Assembly (NCBI GenBank): GCA_945892985.1
Contig: CAMDDU010000014.1
Location: 1 to 64,000, forward strand
DNA length: 64,000 nucleotides
Direction of reading: 5' to 3'
Origin: CAITSH01 sp945892985
Lineage (GTDB): Bacteria > Pseudomonadota > Gammaproteobacteria > Burkholderiales > SG8-39
The position numbers and the translations under genes are program-made. The notes below the pieces were generated by a model. That model made no database searches and had not been told where the DNA came from. It saw only the letters and a program-made list of their open reading frames with translations. The stretch's first letter is position 1, and each line of letters starts with the position of its first letter. Shown in pieces: positions 1 through 8,106 of the stretch.

Positions 1-40
1 GCCACTCACAGGAGAGGTGCGCCCTGCGTGAGGAAATAGC

Positions 41-61
41 GGGGGCATAGCCCCCTTTCTT
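41..61 (+). terminator. Intrinsic terminator of a gene lying upstream of the window
   Basis: A perfect 6-bp stem GGGGGC/GCCCCC with loop ATA is followed by TTTCTT. It reads on the plus strand, so it most likely ends a transcript entering from the left of the window. I see no supported gene between here and 180. Confidence 0.55.
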
Positions 62-180
62 CCACATTTTCGCCCGATTTATCATCAAATTGACTTTGAT
101 TCCAACGTTTCTCGTCTCAACTATCACTTGTTCAGTGATTCCTTAGGTGTTGAACGCGATGTGTTGCCGCCGATGCCGGC

Positions 181-222
181 AAACAAAAAGGCCGTGCGGG
201 CCGGAGTGCGGGCGCGCACGGC
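181..222 (-). terminator. Intrinsic terminator of the downstream binding-protein gene
   Basis: On the minus strand the arms GCCGTGCG and CGCACGGC (plus positions 215-222 and 191-198) close a GC-rich hairpin, followed by CTTTTTGTTT. It lies 17 bp past the stop of the substrate-binding-protein gene ending at 239 and would end that minus-strand transcript. Confidence 0.7.
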
Positions 223-238
223 ATGGCTGGGTCAAAGA

Positions 239-1477
239 TCAGGGTTCAAGAAACTTCGAAGCGGGCACGTCGCGCGAATACACCGGCGCGGCGAGGAATT
301 CCTTCGGGTTGTAGGTCCAGAACTGGCTGACATTGGGATAGGTCTTGAGCACGACGTTAACGAGTTTGCCGTTCCTGCGCTCGACTTTGCGGATGTAGAT
401 GTTCTCCACCGGATTGCCGTAGCCATCGACCTGCCAGGTGCCGCGCGGATCGTTGATCGGGCCCGGATTGCGCAAGGCCTTCATGAAGGCCTCCTTGTCC
501 TCGACCTTGCCGTTCACCGCCTTGACCGCCATTTCAAGCAACACGCCGGCTGAGTAGGTGCCCAGGGTGTAGTAACCCGGGTCGGCGCCAAATTCCTTAT
601 TCGCGGCGGCGACAAACCGCTTGCTCTCCGGCGTGTCAAGACCGGCGGCGTAGAAGCTGCCGCTGATCACGCCCAGGGCTTCGTCGCCCATTTGCTTGAG
701 AATACCCTCGTCGGTGGTGGTGCCGCTGCCGAGCACCGGCGTCTTGATGCCGTATTCGCGCAGCTGCTTGAGAAAACGCAGACCGTTGGCACCGGCAAAG
801 CCGGCGTAGATCGCGTCGACCTTGGTCTTGAGCTGGCCGATATAGGAGCCGTAGTCGGCGACGTTGAGCGGCGGCCAGAGTTTTTGCACCACCTTGCCGC
901 CGGCGTCCTCGAATGCGCGCTGGAAGCCCGATGCCGTCTCGTGGCCATAGGCAAAGTCATCGGCGATGATGGCGACGCGCTTGTAACCTAGCGTCTTTGC
1001 GGCGTAATCGCCGACCGGGTAGTTCACCTGCGCCGAGCTGCATGAGGTGCGCACAAACCAGGGATTGGGTTTGCGTTGCGTGAGGTCTTCGGCGGCCGCC
1101 GACGGGGAAATGATGGGCGTCTTGCTCTGGCCGATGTAATCGTCGATGGCCAGCGCCTCGAAGGCGGCGAGCGGCCCGATGATAACGTGCACCTTATCGC
1201 GCTCAACCAGCTCCTGCGTCTTGGTCTTGGCGCCGACCGGGTTGCCGCCGGTGTCGGCGACGATCAGCTCGACCTTGCGCCCGCCTATCATGCCGTTGCG
1301 TTCTTTGAGGAAAAGCTGGATTCCCTCTTCCATTTGCTTGCCGCCGGCAGCGAGTGCGCCCTGGCGCACGGTGAGAAAGCCAACGCGGAGGGGCGCGCTC
1401 TGGGCCTGCGCCCAAACCGGAAGCGCCGAAGTCGCGGCCAAAGCGGACGATGCCGCGAGAAAGGTTCTACGGGACAT
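239..1477 (-). CDS. Branched-chain-amino-acid-type ABC transporter substrate-binding protein
   Basis: A 412-aa periplasmic binding protein of the LivK/Peripla_BP_6 type. The N-terminus SRRTFL followed by an alanine-rich stretch ending at AQAQ (about residue 26) is a good Tat-type signal peptide. The mature part begins with PLRVGFLTV and carries the family segments around GAKTKTQELVERDKV and IIGPLAAFEA. A strong Shine-Dalgarno sequence AGGAGGAG precedes the ATG at 1477. It lies downstream of livF on the same strand but is separated by 320 bp with its own candidate promoter, so it may be expressed independently. The ligand is not predictable: this family binds amino acids, amides, short-chain acids and aromatic acids alike. 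Family assignment is firm, substrate unknown. Confidence 0.93.
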   Translation of the reverse strand: MSRRTFLAASSALAATSALPVWAQAQSAPLRVGFLTVRQGALAAGGKQMEEGIQLFLKERNGMIGGRKVELIVADTGGNPVGAKTKTQELVERDKVHVIIGPLAAFEALAIDDYIGQSKTPIISPSAAAEDLTQRKPNPWFVRTSCSSAQVNYPVGDYAAKTLGYKRVAIIADDFAYGHETASGFQRAFEDAGGKVVQKLWPPLNVADYGSYIGQLKTKVDAIYAGFAGANGLRFLKQLREYGIKTPVLGSGTTTDEGILKQMGDEALGVISGSFYAAGLDTPESKRFVAAANKEFGADPGYYTLGTYSAGVLLEMAVKAVNGKVEDKEAFMKALRNPGPINDPRGTWQVDGYGNPVENIYIRKVERRNGKLVNVVLKTYPNVSQFWTYNPKEFLAAPVYSRDVPASKFLEP

Positions 1478-1570
1478 GGTTTCTCCTCCTGAGAGTTGAC
1501 GATTTGTTCTGCCGGAAAAGGCAGCTGCCGTTGCGACTGTTATTTATAAGGTGATCATTACGGCTGATGG

Positions 1571-1598
1571 ATAGTAGCACTTGGCATACTACCGTCAA
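1571..1598 (-). promoter_or_regulatory. Candidate sigma70 promoter for the binding-protein gene
   Basis: On the minus strand TTGACG (1598-1593) and TACTAT (1576-1571) are separated by 16 bp, about 90 bp before the ATG at 1477. This is the only clear signal in the 320-bp gap 1478-1797; the rest of the gap shows no gene and no clear livF terminator. Confidence 0.4.
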
Positions 1599-1797
1599 CT
1601 GGCCCCAAACCGTGGGAAACCGCGCGGGCGTGGCGCGTCCGGGCGCGACCCGGCCGGGAATAAACAGGTGGGTGCAAAAGATCGCGTGCAAAAACGGGCC
1701 ACGGATCAACCCAAAAGCCGCAATCGGCAGCGCGGCAGATCAGGTGGCGGCGCCGCATGCCGCCTGGAAACGCCCGTCTGGCGCCCATTTCCAGCCA

Positions 1798-2502
1798 TCA
1801 CACCGCGCAATAGCGTTCCTGTATCGCCTTGTCGGCGAGCAGGTTCGCCGCCGTGTCGTGGTGCACGATCACGCCCTGGTCCATGATGTAGGCACGATCG
1901 GAGATGGACAGGGCACGCTCGACGTTCTGCTCGACCAACAGGATGGTCGTGCCCTCGCGTTTCATTTGTGCGAAAAGCGCAAACATCTCATCCACCAGCA
2001 GCGGCATGATGCCCTCCGAGGGTTCGTCGAGCAGGATCATTTTCGGCGAGGCCATCATGGCACGGGCGATGGCGAGCATTTGCTGCTCCCCGCCCGACAG
2101 CGAGGTGCCTTCCTGATCGAGGCGTTCTTTGATGCGCGGAAAGGTGCGCGCGATGCGCTCAATCAGTTCGTTCTCTTGCTTGCGCTTGGCCGAGGCGATC
2201 AGGCCCAGGCGCAGGTTCTCGCGCACGCTCAGGCCGGGGACAATACGCCGCTCCTCGGGAACATAGGCGAGCCCGAGGTGAAAGCGCGTGTGCGCCGGGT
2301 CGGGGAGGATTTGCCTGCCGTCAAAAAGCACGCTTCCCTGTCGCTTGGCGACCAGACCCATGATGGAACGCAGCGTAGTTGTCTTGCCGGCGCCGTTGCG
2401 GCCCATCAGCGTGACGATCTCGCCGGCCTTCACCTCCAGCGCTACGCCCTGTATGACATGGCTGCGGTCGTACCAGGCGTTAAGATTTTCCAGCTTGAGC
2501 AT
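1798..2502 (-). CDS. livF: ABC transporter ATP-binding protein, LivF type
   Basis: A 234-aa cytoplasmic ATPase, the usual length for LivF. Walker A GRNGAGKT lies at residues 34-41, the ABC signature is LSGGEQQ, and Walker B is MILLDEP. The stretch SVRENLRLGL and the ending QERYCAV are typical of LivF (last residues of LivF proteins often read YLGV/YCAV). It energises import together with LivG through the LivH/LivM channel. It begins 2 bp after the livG stop, so the two are translated as a unit in the order livH-livM-livG-livF on the minus strand. Confidence 0.93.
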   Translation of the reverse strand: MLKLENLNAWYDRSHVIQGVALEVKAGEIVTLMGRNGAGKTTTLRSIMGLVAKRQGSVLFDGRQILPDPAHTRFHLGLAYVPEERRIVPGLSVRENLRLGLIASAKRKQENELIERIARTFPRIKERLDQEGTSLSGGEQQMLAIARAMMASPKMILLDEPSEGIMPLLVDEMFALFAQMKREGTTILLVEQNVERALSISDRAYIMDQGVIVHHDTAANLLADKAIQERYCAV

Positions 2503-2504
2503 GC

Positions 2505-3251
2505 TCAGACGGACTTTCCAAGGTAGACGCGCTTTACTTCGTCGTTGTTGCGTATGTCCTGCGGCGTGCCATCGGCCAGCAGCTCGCCGTGATGCAGCAC
2601 GATCAGGCGCTCGCAGATGCCCATGACCAGCTTCATCTTGTGCTCGACCAGGATTACGGTGCGCTCGGCGGCAAGACTGGTGATGAGGTTCATCATCACG
2701 CCGGTCTCCTCGGGCGACATGCCGGCGGTCGGCTCATCGAGCAGCAGCAGGCGCGGCTCACAGGCAAGCGCCATGGCCACCTCGAGGCAGCGCTGCTGGC
2801 CGTGCGCGAGATCGCGCGCCGGGCGCAGGCGCACGTCGGCAAGACCGACGCGCTCGAGCAGCGCATCGGCGCGCCCGATCAGTTCCGTCATCGATTCGCG
2901 CGGCGTGAAGAGGTTGAAGCGCGAATGCCTCATCTGCACCGCCACGCGCACGTTCTCGTGCGCCGTGAGTTGCGGAAAGACATTGGTGATCTGAAAGGAC
3001 TTGGCGATGCCCATGCGCGCGAACTCGTGCTGCGCGCTGCCGGTGATGTCGCGGCCCTGGTAACGCACCTTGCCGGCGGTGGGCGCAAGCGCCCCGGTAA
3101 GCACGTTGAAAAAAGTGCTCTTGCCCGCGCCGTTGGGGCCGATGATGGCGGTCAGCCTGTCGTCGCTGAATTCGACCGACACATTGTGCAGGGCGGCGAA
3201 GGAACCGAAGTTCATCGTCACCTTCTCCACCGCGAGGATAGGTGTCTTCAC
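2505..3251 (-). CDS. livG: ABC transporter ATP-binding protein, LivG type
   Basis: A 248-aa ATPase with Walker A GPNGAGKST starting at residue 38, a C-loop of the LivG form (AHGQQR instead of LSGGQ), Walker B LLLLDEP followed by TAGM, and the LivG C-terminus (GEVKRVYLG-like, here NDEVKRVYLG). It pairs with LivF as the second nucleotide-binding subunit of the branched-chain-type importer. It follows livM by 10 bp and precedes livF by 2 bp, so it sits within one operon. Confidence 0.93.
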   Translation of the reverse strand: MKTPILAVEKVTMNFGSFAALHNVSVEFSDDRLTAIIGPNGAGKSTFFNVLTGALAPTAGKVRYQGRDITGSAQHEFARMGIAKSFQITNVFPQLTAHENVRVAVQMRHSRFNLFTPRESMTELIGRADALLERVGLADVRLRPARDLAHGQQRCLEVAMALACEPRLLLLDEPTAGMSPEETGVMMNLITSLAAERTVILVEHKMKLVMGICERLIVLHHGELLADGTPQDIRNNDEVKRVYLGKSV

Positions 3252-3261
3252 CGGCGCACCC

Positions 3262-4206
3262 TCATCGACGTACCCAATGCAGTATCGAGCCCCAGACGCC
3301 GCGCGGGAAAAACAGCACGAACAGGATGAAGATCACGCCCACCAGCAGCTGCCAGTACTGCGTGATGTTGGTGGCCTCGTCCTCAATCAAGAGCAGCATG
3401 GCCGCGCCAACGAAAGGGCCGAAGAAGGTGCCCATGCCGCCAAGCAGGCTCATCATCACCACATGCCCCGAGGTGAGGTAGTGCAGCGAGTCGATGGGCA
3501 CGATGGAAAGATGCAGCGCGCGCAGCGCACCGGCGAGGCCGCAAATGCCCGCCGACAGCACAAACACCAGCAGCTTGGTGCGCGCCACGTCGTAGCCGCA
3601 GGCGGCCGCGCGCTTGTCGTTCTCGCGAATAGTCTCTATCACCGCGCCAAAGGGCGAGGCGAGGATGCGCGACACAAACCACAGCGCCGCGGCGACGAAC
3701 ACCAGGATGACGTAGTACTTGGTGGTCGGGTTGAGGAAGTCGAGGGTGAAACCGAACACATCCAGCGCCTCGACCTTGACGCCGCGCAGGCCGTTTTCGC
3801 CGCCGGTGAATTTTTCAGCCTTGTAAAAGGCGTAGTAGACGCATTGCGCCAGCGCCAGCGTGACCATGGAAAAGTAGATGCCGCGGGTGCGGATGGCAAG
3901 ATAGCCGATACCCAGGCCGATCAGCGCGGACAGCGCAACGCCGACGGGGATGGCCAGCCACCAGGCCCAGCCAAAGTGCACCATGACGATTCCCGCGCCG
4001 TAGCTGCCGGCGCCAAGAAAGGCGGCGTGTCCGAAGGACAGCAAGCCGGTGTAGCCAAACAGCAGGTTGAAGCCCACGGCGTAGAGGCCGAAGATCAGGA
4101 TGTTCACCGCCAAGGCCTCGTAGGGCATCAGCCAGGGGAACACCACCAGGAACAGGATCACCGCCGCGACGCGGTGGCGTTCAATGAGATCGAAGAGGTC
4201 GCGCAT
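3262..4206 (-). CDS. livM: Branched-chain-amino-acid-type ABC transporter permease, LivM type
   Basis: A 314-aa polytopic inner-membrane protein with the LivM landmarks: GLYAVGFNLLFGYTGLLSFG near residues 40-60, the EAA-like segment RENDKRAAACGYDV near residue 190, and GGMGTFFGPFVGA near residue 255. It forms the import channel with LivH. It overlaps neither neighbour but is only 10 bp from both livH and livG, consistent with one transcript. Substrate specificity is set by the two binding proteins rather than by this subunit. Confidence 0.93.
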   Translation of the reverse strand: MRDLFDLIERHRVAAVILFLVVFPWLMPYEALAVNILIFGLYAVGFNLLFGYTGLLSFGHAAFLGAGSYGAGIVMVHFGWAWWLAIPVGVALSALIGLGIGYLAIRTRGIYFSMVTLALAQCVYYAFYKAEKFTGGENGLRGVKVEALDVFGFTLDFLNPTTKYYVILVFVAAALWFVSRILASPFGAVIETIRENDKRAAACGYDVARTKLLVFVLSAGICGLAGALRALHLSIVPIDSLHYLTSGHVVMMSLLGGMGTFFGPFVGAAMLLLIEDEATNITQYWQLLVGVIFILFVLFFPRGVWGSILHWVRR

Positions 4207-4216
4207 GGCCGCCCTT

Positions 4217-5095
4217 CTAGCTCATCAGGCCGGTGCGGCCGAAAAAGCCCTGCGGCCGGAACATCAGCACCAGCGCCATCAGCACGAAAATCGACAACTC
4301 GGCAAGGTCGGGAAAATAAAGCGAGGTGATGCTGTAGACCATGCCCACCAGCAGGCCCGCGACCACCGCGCCGGGCAGCGAACCCATGCCACCGACCACG
4401 GTGACGACAAACGATTCGGCCAGCACAGGAATGCCCATTTCCGGGTTCACCGCGCGTATCGGCGCGGCGAGAATGCCCGACACGCCGGCAATGGCGGTGC
4501 CCAGGCCGAAGATGATCAGCCAGACGCGTGACACATCAATGCCCAGCACACGGACGATTTCCGCGTCGCGCGCGCCGGCGCGGATGATCAGGCCGTATTT
4601 GGTTTTTTCGATGAACAGCCATAGCGCAAAGACGATGGCCGCGGTGGCGCCGATGAGGAACAAGCGGTAGAGCGGAAAGTGGCCGACGCCGATGTCTACT
4701 GCACCGCGCAGCGCAGCCGGCGTGCCTATGGACAGGCCGTCGATGCCGAAGATCATGCGGATGAGGTCGATGAACACATACGACAGGCCGAAGGTCAGCA
4801 GCAGCGGATAGTCGATGCCGCGGCCGTAAAGCGGCCGCACCAACACACGCTCGGTCAGCAGGCCGATGGCGCCGACAATCAGTGGCGCCGCCGCAATGGC
4901 CAGCCAGAAATTGCCGGTCTGGCCCAGCACCCAGACACCGGCGTAGGCGCCGACCATGAAGTAGGCGCCGTGGGCGAAATTCACCACCGTCAGCATGCCA
5001 AAAATCAGCGACAAGCCGATGGCCAGCAGCACGTACACCGAGCCCAGGGCGATGCCCGTGACAACTTGCAGCAGGAAGAGGTTCAGATCAATCAT
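4217..5095 (-). CDS. livH: Branched-chain-amino-acid-type ABC transporter permease, LivH type
   Basis: A 292-aa membrane permease of the LivH family. Diagnostic segments are the N-terminal GIALGSVYVLLAIGLSLIFG (residues about 15-34), VNFAHGAYFM, and near the C-terminus VVGGMGSLPGAVV. It has about eight hydrophobic segments. It is the first membrane gene of the cassette, 91 bp downstream of the binding protein that ends at 5187, so the order binding protein-livH-livM-livG-livF fits a standard operon. Confidence 0.93.
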   Translation of the reverse strand: MIDLNLFLLQVVTGIALGSVYVLLAIGLSLIFGMLTVVNFAHGAYFMVGAYAGVWVLGQTGNFWLAIAAAPLIVGAIGLLTERVLVRPLYGRGIDYPLLLTFGLSYVFIDLIRMIFGIDGLSIGTPAALRGAVDIGVGHFPLYRLFLIGATAAIVFALWLFIEKTKYGLIIRAGARDAEIVRVLGIDVSRVWLIIFGLGTAIAGVSGILAAPIRAVNPEMGIPVLAESFVVTVVGGMGSLPGAVVAGLLVGMVYSITSLYFPDLAELSIFVLMALVLMFRPQGFFGRTGLMS

Positions 5096-5186
5096 CAGGG
5101 AAGGTGCGCCGCCGCTAACGCCCGCCTGCGCCGGCGGCGGGAATCAGCACCGGTCCCGTTCGCAAGGGCGGGGCCGGCGACAAGAC

Positions 5187-6419
5187 TCAGCCGCGGAATC
5201 CGAGCTCCTGGCAGCTGCGCAGGTTTTTCTCGTCCGGCTTGTCAATGCCGACAATGTTGAACACGTCGTTCTTGTCCTTCATGCCCTTGGACTTGGACTC
5301 GATAATCAACACCGATTGCACCGATTGGTGGTCGCAGTTGCGGTAGTACTGCGGGCCCTTGAAATAGTCGTACTTGAGATCGCGCATGGCGGCGACGACC
5401 TTGTCGGTCTCGGTAGTGCCGGCATTCTTGACCGATTGCAGCACGGTGCGCACGCCCGAGTAGCCAAGCGCGCCGTAATCCGAGGGCACGCCGCCGTTGT
5501 AGGCCTTGCGGTACTTGTCGTTAAACACCTTGGCGGCGGGCGTCGTGCTCTCCATGCCCCAGTAGTAAGAGGTGCCGCCGACCACGCCGTCGAACACATC
5601 GGCGCCGCCGGCCATGCGCGCGGTGAACAGCAGCACGGGCGTGACGATGCGCGTGGTCGACTTGAGGCCGAAGTCGGTGGCCTGCTTGGTGGCGTTAAGC
5701 ATGTCGCGGCCGAAGTTGCACATCACCAGCACGTCGGGCTTGAGCGACTGGATGCGCGGCAGGAAGGCCGAGTAGTCGGACGCGCCGATCGGATGGCGGA
5801 TGTCGGCCAGCGTCTCGATATTGAAGGCCTTGCCCACGCGCTGGAAGCCGCGCACCATTTCATGACCATAGGCGTAGTCGGCGGTGAGGAAAACCACGCG
5901 CTTGCCATATTTGGGGAACACATAGCGGCCGACGGCGCTGGCGGTGATGTGCGGGTTGAGCGCCTCGTGGAAGGTGTAGAGGCTCCAGTCCTTGAGCTCG
6001 TTGATGGCGTCCGACTGGCTGATCGAGTTGAACAGGACCTTGCGTTCCTTGGTCACGTTGTTGATCGACAGCTGCACAGCGGCAGACAGTGAGCCGACGA
6101 TGTAATTGACCTTGTCTTTCTCGATCAACTCGAGCGTGCGCGTGGCCGCCTCACCCGGGTTGAGCTTGTCATCGCGCACCAGCAGCTCGGCCTTGCGACC
6201 CTTGAGTCCGCCGGCGTCATTGAATTCCTTGATGGCGAGCTCGGCGCACCGCACCTGGTCCTGCGCCTCGACCCCATAGGGGCCGGTGAGCGGCACCGGG
6301 AAGCCGATGCGAATGGGGGCGCCTTGCGCCCTTGCAATATTGAACGAGAACGGCGAAACGGCTGCTGCGGCGGCAGCACCGGCGATGATTTTGCGGCGCG
6401 TGGTGTTCGGTTTGTTCAT
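5187..6419 (-). CDS. Branched-chain-amino-acid-type ABC transporter substrate-binding protein, first gene of the liv operon
   Basis: A 410-aa binding protein with a Tat-like signal (TTRRKIIAGAAAAAAVSPFS, cleavage after about residue 31, ARAQ). Mature part IRIGFPVPLTGPYG is typical for LivK-type proteins that bind small organic acids or amides; the segment TADYAYGHEMVRGFQ lines the cleft in relatives. A strong Shine-Dalgarno AGGAGGACAGC precedes the ATG. It is only distantly similar to the second binding protein at 239-1477, so the single permease may serve two ligands. The gene is preceded by a good promoter at 6477-6505. Confidence 0.93.
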   Translation of the reverse strand: MNKPNTTRRKIIAGAAAAAAVSPFSFNIARAQGAPIRIGFPVPLTGPYGVEAQDQVRCAELAIKEFNDAGGLKGRKAELLVRDDKLNPGEAATRTLELIEKDKVNYIVGSLSAAVQLSINNVTKERKVLFNSISQSDAINELKDWSLYTFHEALNPHITASAVGRYVFPKYGKRVVFLTADYAYGHEMVRGFQRVGKAFNIETLADIRHPIGASDYSAFLPRIQSLKPDVLVMCNFGRDMLNATKQATDFGLKSTTRIVTPVLLFTARMAGGADVFDGVVGGTSYYWGMESTTPAAKVFNDKYRKAYNGGVPSDYGALGYSGVRTVLQSVKNAGTTETDKVVAAMRDLKYDYFKGPQYYRNCDHQSVQSVLIIESKSKGMKDKNDVFNIVGIDKPDEKNLRSCQELGFRG

Positions 6420-6476
6420 GCTGTCCTCCTGGGTTGGGCCTGCTGGTTTGCTGTGCCTATTTGCTCTTGTGCAGCG

Positions 6477-6505
6477 AGTCTAATTCATCCCTACCGTCTA
6501 GCCAA
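6477..6505 (-). promoter_or_regulatory. Candidate sigma70 promoter of the liv operon
   Basis: Minus strand TTGGCT (6505-6500), 17-bp spacer, TAGACT (6482-6477), about 58 bp before the ATG at 6419. It lies in the 347-bp divergent gap 6420-6766, which otherwise holds only the tandem repeat described at 6701-6749. Confidence 0.45.
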
Positions 6506-6700
6506 TCTCGGCTCTGCCGTTTAGGCATTCCAGCGTTGGGGGCCTGACATCCAGGGCCTGGGGCCGATCACGGCAATGCCGCTCCCGGACCCATAGCGGG
6601 AACCGGCCCGAAGCCGATACAATAACCGAGGATGCGAGAAAATCGGCAAGACTGCCACCGCCTGTTATGACAGACTCATGCCTGCACTAAAGTCGCGCCA

Positions 6701-6749
6701 AAGGTCACACCCGAAGGTCACACCAAAGCTCACACCAAAGCTCACACCC
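6701..6749 (+). repeat. Four tandem 12-13 bp repeats upstream of the monooxygenase start
   Basis: Four head-to-tail copies of AAG(G/C)TCACACC(A/C) occupy 6701-6713, 6714-6725, 6726-6737 and 6738-6749; the first copy has one extra base. The two upstream copies have G and the two downstream copies C at position 4. They end 17 bp before the ATG at 6767, just ahead of the Shine-Dalgarno GAGG at 6757-6760, so they would fall in the 5' leader or at the promoter. Confidence 0.9.
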
Positions 6750-6766
6750 AAAAATCGAGGTCGAAT

Positions 6767-7987
6767 ATGAATCCCATCCCATTTCCCAGAAATACCGCTC
6801 CCGTTTCCCCCAAACTGACGCCGGATGCGGCGATTGAGGCCGCCGCCGCGCTGGTACCGCGCCTGGCCGAGCGTGCCGCCGAATGCGAACGCCTGCGCCG
6901 TGTGCCGGAAGCGAGCATCGCCGAACTGCATGCGGCCGGCTTGATGCGCCTGATGCAACCGACGCGATTCGGCGGTTCGGAACTTGGGCTGGGTACCCTG
7001 ATGGACGTGGTGCTCGAGTTGTGCAAGGGCTGCGCCTCGACGGCCTGGATCTACTCCAACCTCGCCTCGCACGCGTGGAATCTCGGGCAATTCGACATGC
7101 AGGCGCAGGAGGACATCTGGAACGACGATCCCAACGCGCTCGCCGCCACCGGACTCGCCTTTCCCTGCGGCAAGGCGACACCGGTCGAGGGCGGCTACCG
7201 CCTTTCCGGACGCTGGCCCTTTGGCAGCGGCGTCGACGCATCGAGCTGGATGCTGGTTGGCGGCATGGCCGAGCAGTCTGGTGGCGCACCGGAGCGGCGG
7301 TTTTTCCTGGTGCCGCAGGCCGACTTCAAGAGCCTCGATAACTGGCAGGCCTTCGGCCTCACCGGCACCGGCAGCCATGACGTCGAAATCAAGGACGCCT
7401 TCGTACCGGCGCATCGCAGCATGTCGGCGGAGATTTTCGCCGCCGGCCAGAACGTGCCGGGCGCAAAACTCTACAAAAACCGCCTGTTCCAGACACCGGT
7501 GTTCGCCGGCTTTGCCTATGTGCTGTCGATCGTGCCGCTGGGCACCGCCAAGGCGGCGGTGGAGCAGTTCACCAAGGGCATGCGCCAGCGCGCCGGCACC
7601 TACACCGGCGTGCGTGTGGCCGAACTCACCTCGGTGCAGGCGCGTATTGCCGAGGCCGCCGCCTGCGTGGAGTTCGCCGAAACAGTGCTGCGCGGCGACT
7701 GGCGCGAACTGGAGGCGAGCGTCGAGCGCGGCCAGTTTCCGAGCATAGAGACCAAGCTGCGCTGGAAGCGCAATGTCGCCTTCGCCACCCAGCTTTCGGT
7801 GCGCGCCATCGACGCGCTGATGCCCGCGGCCGGCGCCGGCGGACTGTCGCTGCACCTGCCGCTGCAGCGGCAGTTCCGCGACATCCACGCCTCCTCCTCG
7901 CACATCGCGCTGACTTGGGATGTGCATGCCGCCGCCTACGGCCAGAGCGCCCTCGGCCTGCAACCGCAGGGCGGCTTGCTGCTCTAA
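6767..7987 (+). CDS. Acyl-CoA-dehydrogenase-fold flavin monooxygenase (HsaA / HpaH-like oxygenase component)
   Basis: A 406-aa protein of the group D flavin monooxygenases, which use reduced flavin supplied by a separate reductase to hydroxylate aromatic or heteroaromatic rings. Supporting segments: N-terminal ACAD helix VPEASIAELHAAGLMRLMQP, FGGSELGL, CASTAWIYSN, GLTGTGSHDVEI at the flavin site, and C-terminal QRQFRDIHASSSHIALTWD, which is characteristic of HsaA and related hydroxylases rather than true acyl-CoA dehydrogenases (no catalytic glutamate motif). Length matches the family. No flavin reductase gene is adjacent. A lactonase and another monooxygenase follow, suggesting a ring-oxidation pathway. 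The substrate is unknown. Confidence 0.85.
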   Translation: MNPIPFPRNTAPVSPKLTPDAAIEAAAALVPRLAERAAECERLRRVPEASIAELHAAGLMRLMQPTRFGGSELGLGTLMDVVLELCKGCASTAWIYSNLASHAWNLGQFDMQAQEDIWNDDPNALAATGLAFPCGKATPVEGGYRLSGRWPFGSGVDASSWMLVGGMAEQSGGAPERRFFLVPQADFKSLDNWQAFGLTGTGSHDVEIKDAFVPAHRSMSAEIFAAGQNVPGAKLYKNRLFQTPVFAGFAYVLSIVPLGTAKAAVEQFTKGMRQRAGTYTGVRVAELTSVQARIAEAAACVEFAETVLRGDWRELEASVERGQFPSIETKLRWKRNVAFATQLSVRAIDALMPAAGAGGLSLHLPLQRQFRDIHASSSHIALTWDVHAAAYGQSALGLQPQGGLLL

Positions 7988-8055
7988 CTCGCGTCATTTA
8001 CTTTTCGCATAAATCTTCGTACACCATGGCAAATCCCGAACCGCGGTCTATCCAC

Positions 8056-8080
8056 CCCCTGTCCCCTTGCGGGAGAGGGG
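8056..8080. repeat. REP-like imperfect palindrome
   Basis: CCCCTGTCCC, a 5-nt loop CTTGC, and GGGAGAGGGG form a 10-bp stem with one mismatch, 26 bp before the lactonase start. Palindromes built from CCCTCTCCCGC...GCGGGAGAGGG are scattered between genes of many proteobacteria. No T-run follows on either strand, so it is not an obvious terminator. Confidence 0.5.
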
Positions 8081-8106
8081 ATGTACCACGAAGACTTTCA
8101 TAACGT

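Noticed and set aside
6701..6749. CRISPR array
   Set aside because: The copies are directly adjacent with no spacers and no cas genes are in the window.
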